Positions 37,535 to 46,431 of a stretch of 64,000 nt of DNA are shown one piece after another. The position numbers and the translations under genes are program-made. Every line of letters begins with the position of its first letter. Positions within the stretch are counted from its first letter, which is position 1. This stretch comes from Spirosoma aureum (lineage in GTDB: Bacteria > Bacteroidota > Bacteroidia > Cytophagales > Spirosomataceae): the NCBI RefSeq assembly GCF_011604685.1, contig NZ_CP050063.1:5106501-5170500 (forward strand). The letters run 5' to 3'. Below the pieces are notes generated by a model, which saw only the letters and a list, made by a program, of their open reading frames with translations, was not told the DNA's origin and ran no database searches.

Positions 37535-37577
37535 GTTCAAATGAATTAGTTGATCAAATCTATAGAGTTTAATACTT

Positions 37578-39737
37578 ATGTCTATCCAACTTACCGACAA
37601 GGTTAGCGAAGCCGCCAGGCGCGATATTCTGGATCTGGAAAAGAAGATAAGCACGTTCCAGTCTGGCGATATAGCCGACGAAGCGTTCCGGAAATTCCGG
37701 CTCACACGGGGCGTGTATGGGCAGCGGCAACCTGGTGTGCAGATGATTCGCATCAAACTGCCCCACGGTCGTATTACGGCTGACCAGCTCATCCGGATTG
37801 CCGACCTGTCGGATAAGTACGCGACAGGCAATTTACACGCGACAACACGTCAGGATATCCAGCTTCACTTCGTCAAACTGGCCGATTCTCCCCAACTCTG
37901 GGCCGATCTTGAAGACGCCGGCATTACACTAAAAGAGGCCTGTGGTAACACGGTTCGGAACGTAACGGGTTCGGCACGCGCAGGCGTTGATCCAAGCGAA
38001 CCGTTTGATATTACGCCCTACGCCTATTCCATATTTGACTATTTCCTGCGCAATCCAATCTGTCAGGATATGGGCCGGAAATTCAAGATTTCGCTCTCAT
38101 CGAGTGAGAAGGATTCGGCCTACGGCTACATGCACGATGTGGGTTTGGTAGCACGGATTCAGGACGGCCAGCGTGGTTTCAAGGTTATGCTTGGCGGAGG
38201 TCTGGGCGCACAGCCATTTTCAGCACAAACTGCGTTTGAATTTCTGGAAGAAGAGCGCGTTATTCCTTTTATTGAGGGAGTTATCCGCGTATTTGATCGC
38301 TACGGCGAGCGGCAGAAACGGCACAAAGCCCGGATGAAGTACCTCCTGAATGACATTGGTCTTGAGGAACTGCTTCGGCGCATTGACGAAGAGACGCCAG
38401 CCATAAAAAATAAAGCATTTTTGGTTGACAGTTCACAGTTTTCGGTGTCGGACCAATACGCCGAACGTCCGGAAGCCAGCAATTATCAGTTGACCATCGG
38501 CCCTGAGCAGAGTCAAAACTCAAAGCTTAGCACCTGGTTCAAAACGAATGTATTTGAGCAAAAACAGGCGGGTTGGTATGCCGTTCAGCTGCGGGTTTTA
38601 CTCGGCGACATGCATTCAGATACGGCCCGTGCACTGGCACAGATTGTGAAGCAGTATGCCGCCGACGACATTCGGGTGACCGTCAACCAGGGTTATTTAC
38701 TTCGTTATATTCGTCCGGAGAACCTCACGGCTGTTTTTGAAGCGCTCGACGCGTTAGGTCTGGCTGAACCCGGCTTCGACACGACTGCCGATATTACAAC
38801 CTGCCCTGGTACGGATACCTGTAATCTGGCCATTTCGAGCAGTTACGGTATCACTCGGGCCCTGGAGCAGATGATGCACGACGAGTTTCCTGACCTTGTT
38901 TTTAACGACGATATCAAGATCAAAATCTCGGGCTGCATGAATGGCTGTGGGCAACACTCCGTTGCCAATATCGGCTATCACGGTTCGTCGCTTAAAAATG
39001 GCGCATACGTTCTGCCAGCCTTACAGGTACTGCTCGGTGGTGGCTTTAATGGTAAAGGTGAAGGACTGATTGCCGATAAAGTCATTAAGATTCCGGCTAA
39101 ACGTGGCCCTCATTCGCTCCGATTTTTGCTACGTGATTTTGAAGCCAATGCCTTCGATGGCGAGTACTACAGCGATTATTACGCTCGTCAGGGGAAGAAC
39201 TATTTCTACCAGCTGCTTAAACCTTTGGCAGATCTGAAAACACTGGTAGACAGTGATTATATCGACTGGGATCATACCGAACAGTACGTTACCGAAGTGG
39301 GTATCGGCGAATGCGCCAGTGTTCTGATCGATCTTGTCGCAACGACACTGACTGAAGCCAGCGAAAAACTGGGCTGGGCGCGCGAAGCCCTGACCGAAAG
39401 TCGTTGGGCCGATGCAATCTACCATGCCTATAATGTGTTCATTACCGGTGCCCGAGCAGCTCTCATGAGCCGCGATGTTCCGACAAACACGCAGCATGGC
39501 ATTGTGAGCGATTTTGACAAAACGTTCCTTGGCGAACCTGATTTCCATCAGGCCGAAGGCGACTTTAAAACGCTCGTATTCAGTATCAATAAACAGGAGC
39601 CATCTGAAACGTTTGCGCGTCAGTTTATCGCGCAGGCCGAAGCCTTCCTGCAAGCCGTTCAAGCCTACCGCGAAACTCAGATTGAGCTGGAAGGCATTCC
39701 CGAATTGCAGGAATTAACGCAGGCGCAGGATAGCTAA
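37578..39737 (+). CDS. Ferredoxin-type sulfite (nitrite/sulfite) reductase with extra C-terminal HEPN-like domain
   Basis: 719 residues. Residues 1-585 are a siroheme/[4Fe-4S] reductase: two ferredoxin-like repeats (FRLTRGVYGQRQPGVQMIR; GNLHATTRQDIQLHFV) and the cluster cysteines Cys409, Cys415, Cys453 and Cys457 (TCPGTDTC ... GCMNGCGQHS), the last also bridging siroheme. It would reduce sulfite to sulfide; nitrite as substrate is possible in this family but the neighbours favour sulfite. Residues about 592-705 form an extra helical domain (LGWAREALTESRWADAIYHAY, then RQFIAQAEAFLQAVQAYRE) resembling HEPN, not part of the classic enzyme. Followed by cobA, which makes its siroheme precursor. 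Confidence 0.92.
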   Translation: MSIQLTDKVSEAARRDILDLEKKISTFQSGDIADEAFRKFRLTRGVYGQRQPGVQMIRIKLPHGRITADQLIRIADLSDKYATGNLHATTRQDIQLHFVKLADSPQLWADLEDAGITLKEACGNTVRNVTGSARAGVDPSEPFDITPYAYSIFDYFLRNPICQDMGRKFKISLSSSEKDSAYGYMHDVGLVARIQDGQRGFKVMLGGGLGAQPFSAQTAFEFLEEERVIPFIEGVIRVFDRYGERQKRHKARMKYLLNDIGLEELLRRIDEETPAIKNKAFLVDSSQFSVSDQYAERPEASNYQLTIGPEQSQNSKLSTWFKTNVFEQKQAGWYAVQLRVLLGDMHSDTARALAQIVKQYAADDIRVTVNQGYLLRYIRPENLTAVFEALDALGLAEPGFDTTADITTCPGTDTCNLAISSSYGITRALEQMMHDEFPDLVFNDDIKIKISGCMNGCGQHSVANIGYHGSSLKNGAYVLPALQVLLGGGFNGKGEGLIADKVIKIPAKRGPHSLRFLLRDFEANAFDGEYYSDYYARQGKNYFYQLLKPLADLKTLVDSDYIDWDHTEQYVTEVGIGECASVLIDLVATTLTEASEKLGWAREALTESRWADAIYHAYNVFITGARAALMSRDVPTNTQHGIVSDFDKTFLGEPDFHQAEGDFKTLVFSINKQEPSETFARQFIAQAEAFLQAVQAYRETQIELEGIPELQELTQAQDS

Positions 39738-39740
39738 GAA

Positions 39741-39769
39741 TTGACTGACTGAAACATTCAGTCAGTCAA
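39741..39769. repeat. Period-4 inverted repeat between sulfite reductase gene and cobA
   Basis: TTGACTGACTGAA (39741-39753) and its exact complement (39757-39769) around a 3-base loop, made of CTGA/TCAG tetramers; further TCAA/TCAG units continue to the cobA ATG. Same design as the cysH-cysD and cysD-cysN spacers. Confidence 0.8.
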
Positions 39770-39784
39770 TAATTCAATCAGTCA

Positions 39785-40549
39785 ATGAAACTCACTCTTG
39801 TAGGAGCCGGACCTGGTGATCCGGATTTGATAACGGTAAAAGGAATTCGGGCGTTACAGGCTGCTGATGTGATCATGTACGACGCCCTTGTTCATCCCGC
39901 TCTGCTCGATCATTGCCGTCCTGATGCGTTGAAAGTTTACGTCGGCAAACGCCGGGGTGCCTATTCGTGCATGCAGGAAGATATTAACCCATTAATCGTA
40001 CATTATGCCCGGCAATATGGCCATGTCGTACGGCTTAAAGGGGGTGATTCATTTGTGTTTGGCAGAGGTTACGAAGAGATCGAATTTGCTCGTCAGCATG
40101 GTATTGAAACGGCCGTCGTTCCCGGTATATCAAGCAGTTATGCCGTTCCGGCCTCAGCAGGCATTCCCCTTACAACGCGGGGTTTATCGGAAAGTTTCTG
40201 GGTAGTTACCGGTACAACAAAAGCCGGACAGTTATCAGCTGATCTTCGGTTGGCAGCTCAGTCGTCGGCAACAGTTGTCGTATTGATGGGTATGCACAAA
40301 CTAGCTGAAATCATGTCCGTTTTTACAGACTTTGGCAAAACAGAAACGCCGGTTGCCATCATCCAGAACGGCACATTACCCGACGAACAGATCGTGATTG
40401 GAAACGTGGAAACGATCATGGAAAAAGTAAACGAAACGGGAATCGGGAATCCGGCTATTATTGTTGTGGGTGAAGTGGCTGGCCTGCCAAACAGCCAGAC
40501 AACGGCGGTAGCAGAAGCGATCAGCCAGCATCTGTCAGAAACGAAATAA
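39785..40549 (+). CDS. cobA: Uroporphyrinogen-III C-methyltransferase
   Basis: 254 residues, single-domain SUMT. Family signatures: the N-terminal LTLVGAGPGDPDLITVKGIRAL, the second motif VVRLKGGDSFVFGRGYEE, and the AdoMet region VVPGISSSYAVPASAGIPLTTRG. It methylates uroporphyrinogen III twice to precorrin-2, the branch point to siroheme, cofactor of the reductase encoded just upstream. The Met8/CysG oxidase-ferrochelatase domain is not fused here and is not in the window, so the last two siroheme steps must be encoded elsewhere. End of the sulfur locus, closed by a terminator at 40578-40620. Confidence 0.96.
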   Translation: MKLTLVGAGPGDPDLITVKGIRALQAADVIMYDALVHPALLDHCRPDALKVYVGKRRGAYSCMQEDINPLIVHYARQYGHVVRLKGGDSFVFGRGYEEIEFARQHGIETAVVPGISSSYAVPASAGIPLTTRGLSESFWVVTGTTKAGQLSADLRLAAQSSATVVVLMGMHKLAEIMSVFTDFGKTETPVAIIQNGTLPDEQIVIGNVETIMEKVNETGIGNPAIIVVGEVAGLPNSQTTAVAEAISQHLSETK

Positions 40550-40577
40550 AGCACAGGCAATGCCTGTTTACATTTGC

Positions 40578-40620
40578 AAAACCTGTGGAGAACGCCATTG
40601 CTGGCACTCTACAGGTTTTT
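40578..40620. terminator. Terminator after cobA
   Basis: 13-base stem with one G-T pair (40578-40590 with 40607-40619; core AAAACCTGT / ACAGGTTTT), 16-base loop and a T-run. Good rho-independent terminator for the sulfur locus. Confidence 0.85.
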
Positions 40621-40953
40621 GGTATTTATAGCTATACTATTGAACCTAGAATCCGTCAGTTAAGCAGTCGATGAGTTGAAGTGAGGTCAGTATTAAGAAA
40701 TCGCCCAAGACATGCCGCAAAGGAATAATGCGCAAAAACAAAATCCGGATACTGATTATTATTTAACCAGCTTAAACTTATTTTTTAAAGCTATAATGAG
40801 ATTCAATTTAATCACAAAGCACGCTAAGGCCTATTTAAAAAGGTGCTAAATCTTTTCTATATTCCGTTGAGAATATATCTAAGCATGCTTTTCGGTTAAC
40901 TTAATAAATACCAACACACTCATTATCAATAGTTTAGCAAAGCAACATAAACG
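40621..40953. other. AT-rich gene-free stretch
   Basis: 333 bases, clearly AT-rich, without a supported gene, hairpin or promoter match. It opens an AT-rich islet that runs through the esterase and SnoaL-like genes to about 42520. Confidence 0.5.
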
Positions 40954-41826
40954 ATGAAAATAGTCGTATCAGTAGCGTTATTTTTCTGTACAATTCTCTC
41001 ATTTGGACAATCGAATAAAGTCAAAAAGATTGACCAGACTCAACTCTTTATTCTTGGCGTCATTGATCAAATTGTATCAACAGAATTATCGGAAACGAGA
41101 ACCCTAAACATTTACCTACCTGAGGGTTATACGAAAAACGATACGGCGAAATATCCTGTCGTTTATTTGCTGGATGGTTCGGCAGACGAAGATTTTATTC
41201 ATATTATCGGGCTGTATCAGTTTAATAACTTTGCCTGGATAAACCGGGTACCTAAATCAATTATTGTTGGTATTGCTAATATCGACAGAAGGAGAGATTT
41301 TACGTTTCCAACCACCAATGCCGAAGACCTGAAAAAGTATCCAACTTCGGGTCATTCAGACAAGTTTTTTAATTTTATAGAAAAGGAATTGCAGCCCTAT
41401 ATTCAAGCCAAATACAGAACTAATTCGTCAAAAACAATTATTGGGCAATCCCTTGGGGGGTTATTAGCCACTGAAATTTTATTAAAAAAACCATTACTTT
41501 TCAATAAGTACATTATAGTAAGCCCAAGTTTATGGTGGGATAATGGTTCTTTGTTAGCTAATAAATCAGCCCTTTTACAGAAAGATTTTCCAGAGAAAAC
41601 AGACATTTATATAGGTGTCGGGAAAGAAGGACTTACACCGGGTACGATTCCACGCGTTATGGAAGTGGATGCCAATCTGCTTGCAGACAAACTCAGGAGC
41701 TCGGAAAGCAGCCAGGTAACGGTTCATTTTGACTATTTACCTCAGGAAGACCATGCCACAGTAACCCATCAGGCTGTTTTCAATGCATTACGGCTTTTAT
41801 ATCCTGTGATTCATAGTGTTAAATAA
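40954..41826 (+). CDS. Putative esterase, alpha/beta hydrolase (Fes/IroE-like, esterase D family)
   Basis: 290 residues. A signal peptide (KIVVSVALFFCTILSFGQ) is followed by an alpha/beta-hydrolase of the putative-esterase group: RTLNIYLPEGY and YPVVYLLDGSADED strands, nucleophile elbow IGQSLGG (Ser about 165), and a C-terminal His in LPQEDHATVTH. Such enzymes cleave esters such as siderophores, feruloyl esters or S-formylglutathione; an exported form without iron genes nearby leaves the substrate open. Codon use is AT-rich compared with the surrounding chromosome, suggesting transfer. A separate unit from the SnoaL-like gene, 215 AT-rich bases away. Confidence 0.88.
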   Translation: MKIVVSVALFFCTILSFGQSNKVKKIDQTQLFILGVIDQIVSTELSETRTLNIYLPEGYTKNDTAKYPVVYLLDGSADEDFIHIIGLYQFNNFAWINRVPKSIIVGIANIDRRRDFTFPTTNAEDLKKYPTSGHSDKFFNFIEKELQPYIQAKYRTNSSKTIIGQSLGGLLATEILLKKPLLFNKYIIVSPSLWWDNGSLLANKSALLQKDFPEKTDIYIGVGKEGLTPGTIPRVMEVDANLLADKLRSSESSQVTVHFDYLPQEDHATVTHQAVFNALRLLYPVIHSVK

Positions 41827-42041
41827 ACATAGAAATACCCGCAAATAGGCCAACTACATGACTGTTCAGGTATGATAATAGAATAATACCATTTTAAAAT
41901 TTACCAATATTTATTTTTTCCCTATATTAGGCTCACGGATCAAGAATTTTGTATAGTACAAAATACATGAATAGAATAGAATAGTTTAATAAATCCACTT
42001 ACAACTAGTTCCTCTTTTATACATTCTAAAGACTATTTATT

Positions 42042-42452
42042 ATGAGAACCGCTACTTCTACAGTTCTTTACAAATGGTTCAATGAAGTCTGGAACGAAGA
42101 CAACGAAGATGCAATCGATCAGTTAATGACTTCAGAGTCTGCTGCCATTGGAATCTTAACAGCAGACCAACCGAAAGGCCCAGAGGGATTTAAAATTTTC
42201 TTCAGAGGATTTAGAAGTCAATTTCAATCGGTTCGCATTGAGATTGATGATGTAATTTCGCAAGAAAACATGGAAGCAGCGAGAACAACTGTCCATGCCA
42301 TTCACACGCAAACGGGTAAAAATGTAACTTTCTCCGGCATGTGTATGGTCAGAACTAAAGATGGAAAAATTGATGAGGCTTGGAATAACTATGACTTTCT
42401 TGAACTGTATCAGCAACTTGGTCAGAAACTAACTCCTGTTGGCGAACCTTAA
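42042..42452 (+). CDS. SnoaL-like / ester-cyclase-type NTF2-fold protein
   Basis: 136 residues. The pattern LYKWFNEVWNEDNEDAIDQLMTSE, then FKIFFRGFRSQFQSVRIEIDDVI and a final strand KDGKIDEAWNNYDFLELYQQLG, is that of SnoaL-like polyketide cyclase/ester cyclase relatives. The fold encloses a ligand pocket; the substrate is not inferable. No signal peptide. It shares the AT-rich composition of the esterase gene upstream. About 70 bases after its stop lies the perfect 31-base palindrome that may end its transcript. Confidence 0.82.
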   Translation: MRTATSTVLYKWFNEVWNEDNEDAIDQLMTSESAAIGILTADQPKGPEGFKIFFRGFRSQFQSVRIEIDDVISQENMEAARTTVHAIHTQTGKNVTFSGMCMVRTKDGKIDEAWNNYDFLELYQQLGQKLTPVGEP

Positions 42453-42520
42453 GCAAAAAGAAAGCTGACGAATTGCCATTCATCAATCCATATTCTTCTT
42501 CCTAAACGTGTAAAATACTT

Positions 42521-42583
42521 AGGGCTTTTGGTAGAAGGTGTGCCACGGTTTTAAACCGTGGCACACCTTCTACCAAAAGCCCT
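42521..42583. repeat. Long perfect palindromic element, copy 2
   Basis: Perfect 31-base arms (42521-42551 and 42553-42583) around a single base. The tip carries GTGCCACGGTTT and the base AGGGCTTT, shared with the element at 22842-22917; the middle TGGTAGAAGGT differs. It lies between the convergent SnoaL-like and hisS genes and would be a very strong hairpin RNA from either strand. Confidence 0.95.
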
Positions 42584-42615
42584 GATGCTAACAAACTTAG
42601 GGATAGCCTGCTAGC

Positions 42616-43979
42616 TTATTTGCTTACATGCGCTACAACAGCATCCGCGCTTACCTTCTGTTGCTCGCCCGTTACCATGTTCTTGATCGACAATAGGCCA
42701 GTCTGCACTTCTTCCGAACCAATCAGTACGACATAAGGAATCGCCTTGGCATTGGCGTAATCGAGCATTTTCTTAACTTTTGCCAGATTGGGATAGGCTT
42801 CCGCAGCGATATCGGCACTACGAAGCCTGTTCAATAAAGGCAAGGCAACCGAACGAGCGGCTTCATCGAATGGAACAATGAGTACGTGCGTTCCCTGTCC
42901 TGCCGAAGCCGGGAACAGTTTAAGCTCATCCATGACGTCGTAAATCCGGTCTACGCCAAACGAAATTCCCACTCCCGACAGCCCCGGCATGCCGAATGCA
43001 CCTGTCAGGTTATCGTAGCGTCCCCCCCGCTGACACTCCCAATGGAAACGCCGTTTGCTTTCACTTCAAATATGGCACCGGTGTAATAAGAAAGTCCACG
43101 CGCTAATGTTGGGTCAATTTCAACCTGAGAATCAGTCAGCCCATACTGATCAACCAACTGAAGGGTCTGTTCCAGTTCGGCAATTCCCTGGCTAGCCGTT
43201 TCCGAGGTCGAAAGCCACGTTTTCAGTTGATTTATCACCTGCCATACTTCCTGACCACCCAACTCAAACATCGGATCAAGCCTACCAACGGATTCCTCCG
43301 AAAAGCCACGCTCGCGCAGTTCATCCAGAACTTTTTCTTTTCCGATCTTATCTAATTTGTCAATCGCTACGCTTAACAATCCTTCTTTTCCCGGTGCTCC
43401 GATGACCTCAGCAATGCCAGCCAGAATTTTGCGATTGTTGATCTTTAACGTAAAATCGGCAACACCCAGGTTCCGGAAAACCTCATGGATCATCAGGACG
43501 ATTTCAGCCTCACAAAGCAGCGAATCTGTACCGACTACATCGGCGTCGCACTGGTAAAACTCGCGATAACGTCCTTTCTGCGGCCGATCAGCCCGCCAGA
43601 CGGGTTGCATCTGGTAGCGTTTAAACGGTAAAGCCAAATTATTGCGGTTCATGACCACATATCGGGCAAAAGGAACCGTCAGATCGTAGCGCAGTCCTTT
43701 TTCGGCAATTTTTGTAGTCATCTTTTTCGAGCCATCCTGTAAGTCAGCTTCGGTCAGATTAGCGGCAAAATCGCCGGAGTTAAGTATCTTGAAGAGAAGC
43801 TGATCGCCCTCATCGCCGTATTTGCCGGTCAGCACCGACAGGTTTTCCATGGATGGCGTTTCGAGCGGCAAAAAGCCAAAACGTTTGAAGGTCTGTCGAA
43901 TGGTATCGAATATAAAAAGCCGTTTGCTCATCTGCTCCGGCCCAAAGTCACGCGTTCCTTTAACAAGTGATGGTTTCAT
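42616..43979 (-). pseudogene. hisS: Histidine--tRNA ligase, reading frame broken by a 1-base shift
   Basis: Two abutting pieces make one class II HisRS of about 454 residues. The 43979-to-43005 part carries the N-terminus (KGTRDFGPEQ), motif 2 (QMQPVWRADRPQKGRYREFYQCDAD) and the histidine-specific RGLSYYTGAIFEV, then stops after SVSGG DATIT. The 42990-to-42616 part resumes with MPGLSGVGISFGVDR (motif 3) and the anticodon-binding domain. In the intact family the junction reads SGGGRYDNLTGAFGMPG; this is restored by adding one G to the run of seven G (C on the + strand, 43022-43028). As hisS is normally essential, a sequencing error is likelier than a true pseudogene. Confidence 0.93.
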
Positions 43980-44037
43980 CCCACAAAATTACGGATGAGG
44001 GCGGAATAAAATGAGTTTGATTTAGGAAAGCCCCAGG

Positions 44038-45126
44038 TTATCGCACACTAAATACACGCTCAACGAACGAACGGGAATTTACCGATAGGTCCTTACGAGT
44101 CACGTCGCGATCGAAAGGGCGGTTCAGGTTATTGCCCGCCAGATCTTCCAGTCGCCCCTCAATTTGCAATCGGTACTTGCCAGCCCTCCACGGCTCAGTA
44201 GGCTTAAATTGGGCTCGTTTTTCTTCATCGCCGGTTTGCCACGTTCCTGATATCGTTTCCCCATTTTCGCCAGAGACATGCAGCGTTTCGATCAGGAGAC
44301 TGTAATCAAGAGCCTCCCCGAACGTGACGACCAGGGGTTGCACACTTTCTAATTGGGGCTGATTGATTGTCCATCGCGCCGGATTGGGAGAAAGGCTATC
44401 CCGTTGTACCGTTAAAAATGATTTTGTAGAAGTTTTGCCCAAAATCGCGCCCTGCTGATCGGGCCAATCAGATGAAACAACCAGTTGATAGTGAACGGCC
44501 TTTTGCAAAGGGGCCCCTAATCGTTTGTTAGGCTGTAAATCGCGTTTGATTCGGCCGGGGTCCAGCCAAAGTGTAAGAACGCTTCGGTCGGCGTTCCAGA
44601 GTTCAGGCTGGAGATTAAGAAATACACCGGGCAAGGTATCGGTGTTATTTTTCAGGATGGCAACATACTTCTGCGATTGCCCTTCCTGCATAGGCCGGGA
44701 AAAATGCAGGTAGATTTTCAGCAAATTGTCCGGCAGTGAATCCTGAGAAGGATAAATAGCCAGTAAAGCGGGCTTGTTGCCCTTTGCCAGAGCTGGAATG
44801 GTGAGATCGCCCAGGCGTTTGTCGCGCAGCCAAACCGTATAGGTCAGGCTACGGGTGAATGGAATAAGTGGCTGAAAAACAATATCATCGCCAACCCGTT
44901 TGTAGTTACCCAAAATGGCCGTCTCTTTGTTGCCCAGCCGCACCGATAGCAGTTGCGATAGCGAATCCGCCGAAACAGATTTAGCAACTTGTTGAGGAAT
45001 AACCAGTCCGGCCGCACGATTGCCATCCCAACGGATTGCGAATCCGGTATCTTCCGGCTGTTGACAACTCGTCAGCAGACAGAAAGCAAAAAAAATCAGG
45101 CTACACAGCGCGTGTAACCTGATCAT
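44038..45126 (-). CDS. Lipoprotein with Ig-like fold, function unknown
   Basis: 362 residues from the ATG at 45124-45126, which gives a lipoprotein signal (IFFAFCLLTSC, Cys at about residue 20) and leaves a 16-base gap after the preceding gene; the longer frame from 45177 would overlap that gene and hide the signal. The body is beta-rich with segments like Big_5/SbsA Ig-like domains (IYLHFSRPMQEG; VTFGEALDYSLLIETLHVSG; WRAGKYRLQIEGRLEDLAGN). I recognise no enzyme motif. Likely faces the periplasm or outside, anchored by lipid. Probably co-transcribed with the propeller-like gene upstream. Confidence 0.75.
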   Translation of the reverse strand: MIRLHALCSLIFFAFCLLTSCQQPEDTGFAIRWDGNRAAGLVIPQQVAKSVSADSLSQLLSVRLGNKETAILGNYKRVGDDIVFQPLIPFTRSLTYTVWLRDKRLGDLTIPALAKGNKPALLAIYPSQDSLPDNLLKIYLHFSRPMQEGQSQKYVAILKNNTDTLPGVFLNLQPELWNADRSVLTLWLDPGRIKRDLQPNKRLGAPLQKAVHYQLVVSSDWPDQQGAILGKTSTKSFLTVQRDSLSPNPARWTINQPQLESVQPLVVTFGEALDYSLLIETLHVSGENGETISGTWQTGDEEKRAQFKPTEPWRAGKYRLQIEGRLEDLAGNNLNRPFDRDVTRKDLSVNSRSFVERVFSVR

Positions 45127-45142
45127 ATAGAGCCATGAATGC

Positions 45143-46255
45143 TTATAATAACCAATCATTGGAGGTCCAAAGATCAAGATTACCGTTTGATCGACGCTGA
45201 AGTAAGATCATTCGCGTATCATCCAGTTTGTCGAGCTGGATCACGTTGGTCAAAGGAAGCGATACAAAGTCCACCCCGGCGGTAGCAAAATTTTCGACTA
45301 CGGGTGTCGTCAATGAGCCCTGATATGCTTCAATATTCTTGTATCGAACTTTAAATACCGGCCGACTTGAGTTGGCCATGATCAGGAAGGATTCATTGCC
45401 TTTCTTCAGGGTGATGATATCCAGTGGCTGGTTGCCGCTACCCATCTCAGCAACAGTTCTTCCTTTTACATGGCTTCCGGCCTTTAACTCGTCGAGCGGA
45501 AACAACACCAAAGGCGTACAGGTGTAGCTGGCCAACAGGTATTTTTTGCCCTTTATTTCGGTTGTTGTGAAGGTCTTGATCGGAGCCATCGTTTCATATT
45601 TGCCGTGTGCTGCATGGTATATTTCGAGTGAGGCCTGGTCCTGGGCGTTTGTAAACGGAAACGGAATGCTACGAAATGTAGATCCGAACTCCTGATTCGA
45701 CAACCCGCTGACCATCACTTTCCCGTCTGCATACCCCATGTCGGAAATGGCGGCAACCCGTAATGATTCGCCCCGCTTATCTTTAGCATCTTCAGCAGGA
45801 ACGTTCGTCAGGGCCAGTGTTGAAAACGGAATGGCGTCCAGCGAAACGGCGGAGATTTTATCGCCCTCAATCCTAAGCAAAACGGGCGTACCATCACTGT
45901 GTTGTACGGCACAGTAGACGTTCTTCGACTTTGGATTGACGGCAATGTCCTGAATCGTAATGTTTTTCACTTCGGTCCCTAAAAGGGCAGCAATCTTCTG
46001 ATCTATATTTTTAATATCGATCGGATTAGGCTTTTCGACCAGTGCGGCATCTTTGGTGTCGATGGCAAAAACCGTTGCACTTTTTCCATCGCCGATAAAC
46101 AGAATCCCATCGGGGCCAAACGTCAGCGCGTTGATTGATTTAATGCTGGGGGTTCCGATTAAGAACCCATATTGATTACGGGCTGAGCGGGTAGTTGTAG
46201 CCAGTAATAGCAGCCCGACTAAGCCTACTGCAAGTACGGAATATATTTTTTTCAT
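45143..46255 (-). CDS. Exported protein, probably beta-propeller-like, function unknown
   Basis: 370 residues with an N-terminal hydrophobic signal (VLAVGLVGLLLLATTT). The body contains repeated strand motifs typical of propellers (INALTFGPDGILFIGDGKSA; DIAVNPKSKNVYCAV), so it may wrap into a beta-propeller that binds a ligand or partner. No catalytic residues are recognisable. It precedes the Ig-like lipoprotein gene by 16 bases, and the YceI gene lies upstream on the same strand behind a terminator; the three may share an envelope role, but the terminator argues for separate transcripts. Confidence 0.7.
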   Translation of the reverse strand: MKKIYSVLAVGLVGLLLLATTTRSARNQYGFLIGTPSIKSINALTFGPDGILFIGDGKSATVFAIDTKDAALVEKPNPIDIKNIDQKIAALLGTEVKNITIQDIAVNPKSKNVYCAVQHSDGTPVLLRIEGDKISAVSLDAIPFSTLALTNVPAEDAKDKRGESLRVAAISDMGYADGKVMVSGLSNQEFGSTFRSIPFPFTNAQDQASLEIYHAAHGKYETMAPIKTFTTTEIKGKKYLLASYTCTPLVLFPLDELKAGSHVKGRTVAEMGSGNQPLDIITLKKGNESFLIMANSSRPVFKVRYKNIEAYQGSLTTPVVENFATAGVDFVSLPLTNVIQLDKLDDTRMILLQRRSNGNLDLWTSNDWLL

Positions 46256-46380
46256 GTTTGTAAAGGTTAGTTTCTTATAACTACGTTGATAATGGGTTTA
46301 CTGCGTGAATATAAGCAGATTAGCGTACGTTTCTACGCATACTAATTGAGTTCATAAGCTTTTCTTAGGCTAAAGCAAAA

Positions 46381-46410
46381 ACCCTGGCTTGACGCAACGC
46401 AAACCAGGGT
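46381..46410 (-). terminator. Terminator after the YceI gene
   Basis: On the minus strand ACCCTGG (46410-46404) and CCAGGGT (46387-46381) form a 7-base stem followed by TTTT (46380-46377), 22 bases beyond the YceI stop codon. Right orientation and U-tract for a rho-independent terminator. Confidence 0.7.
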
Positions 46411-46431
46411 GACACCAGAATTCGTAAGGTG

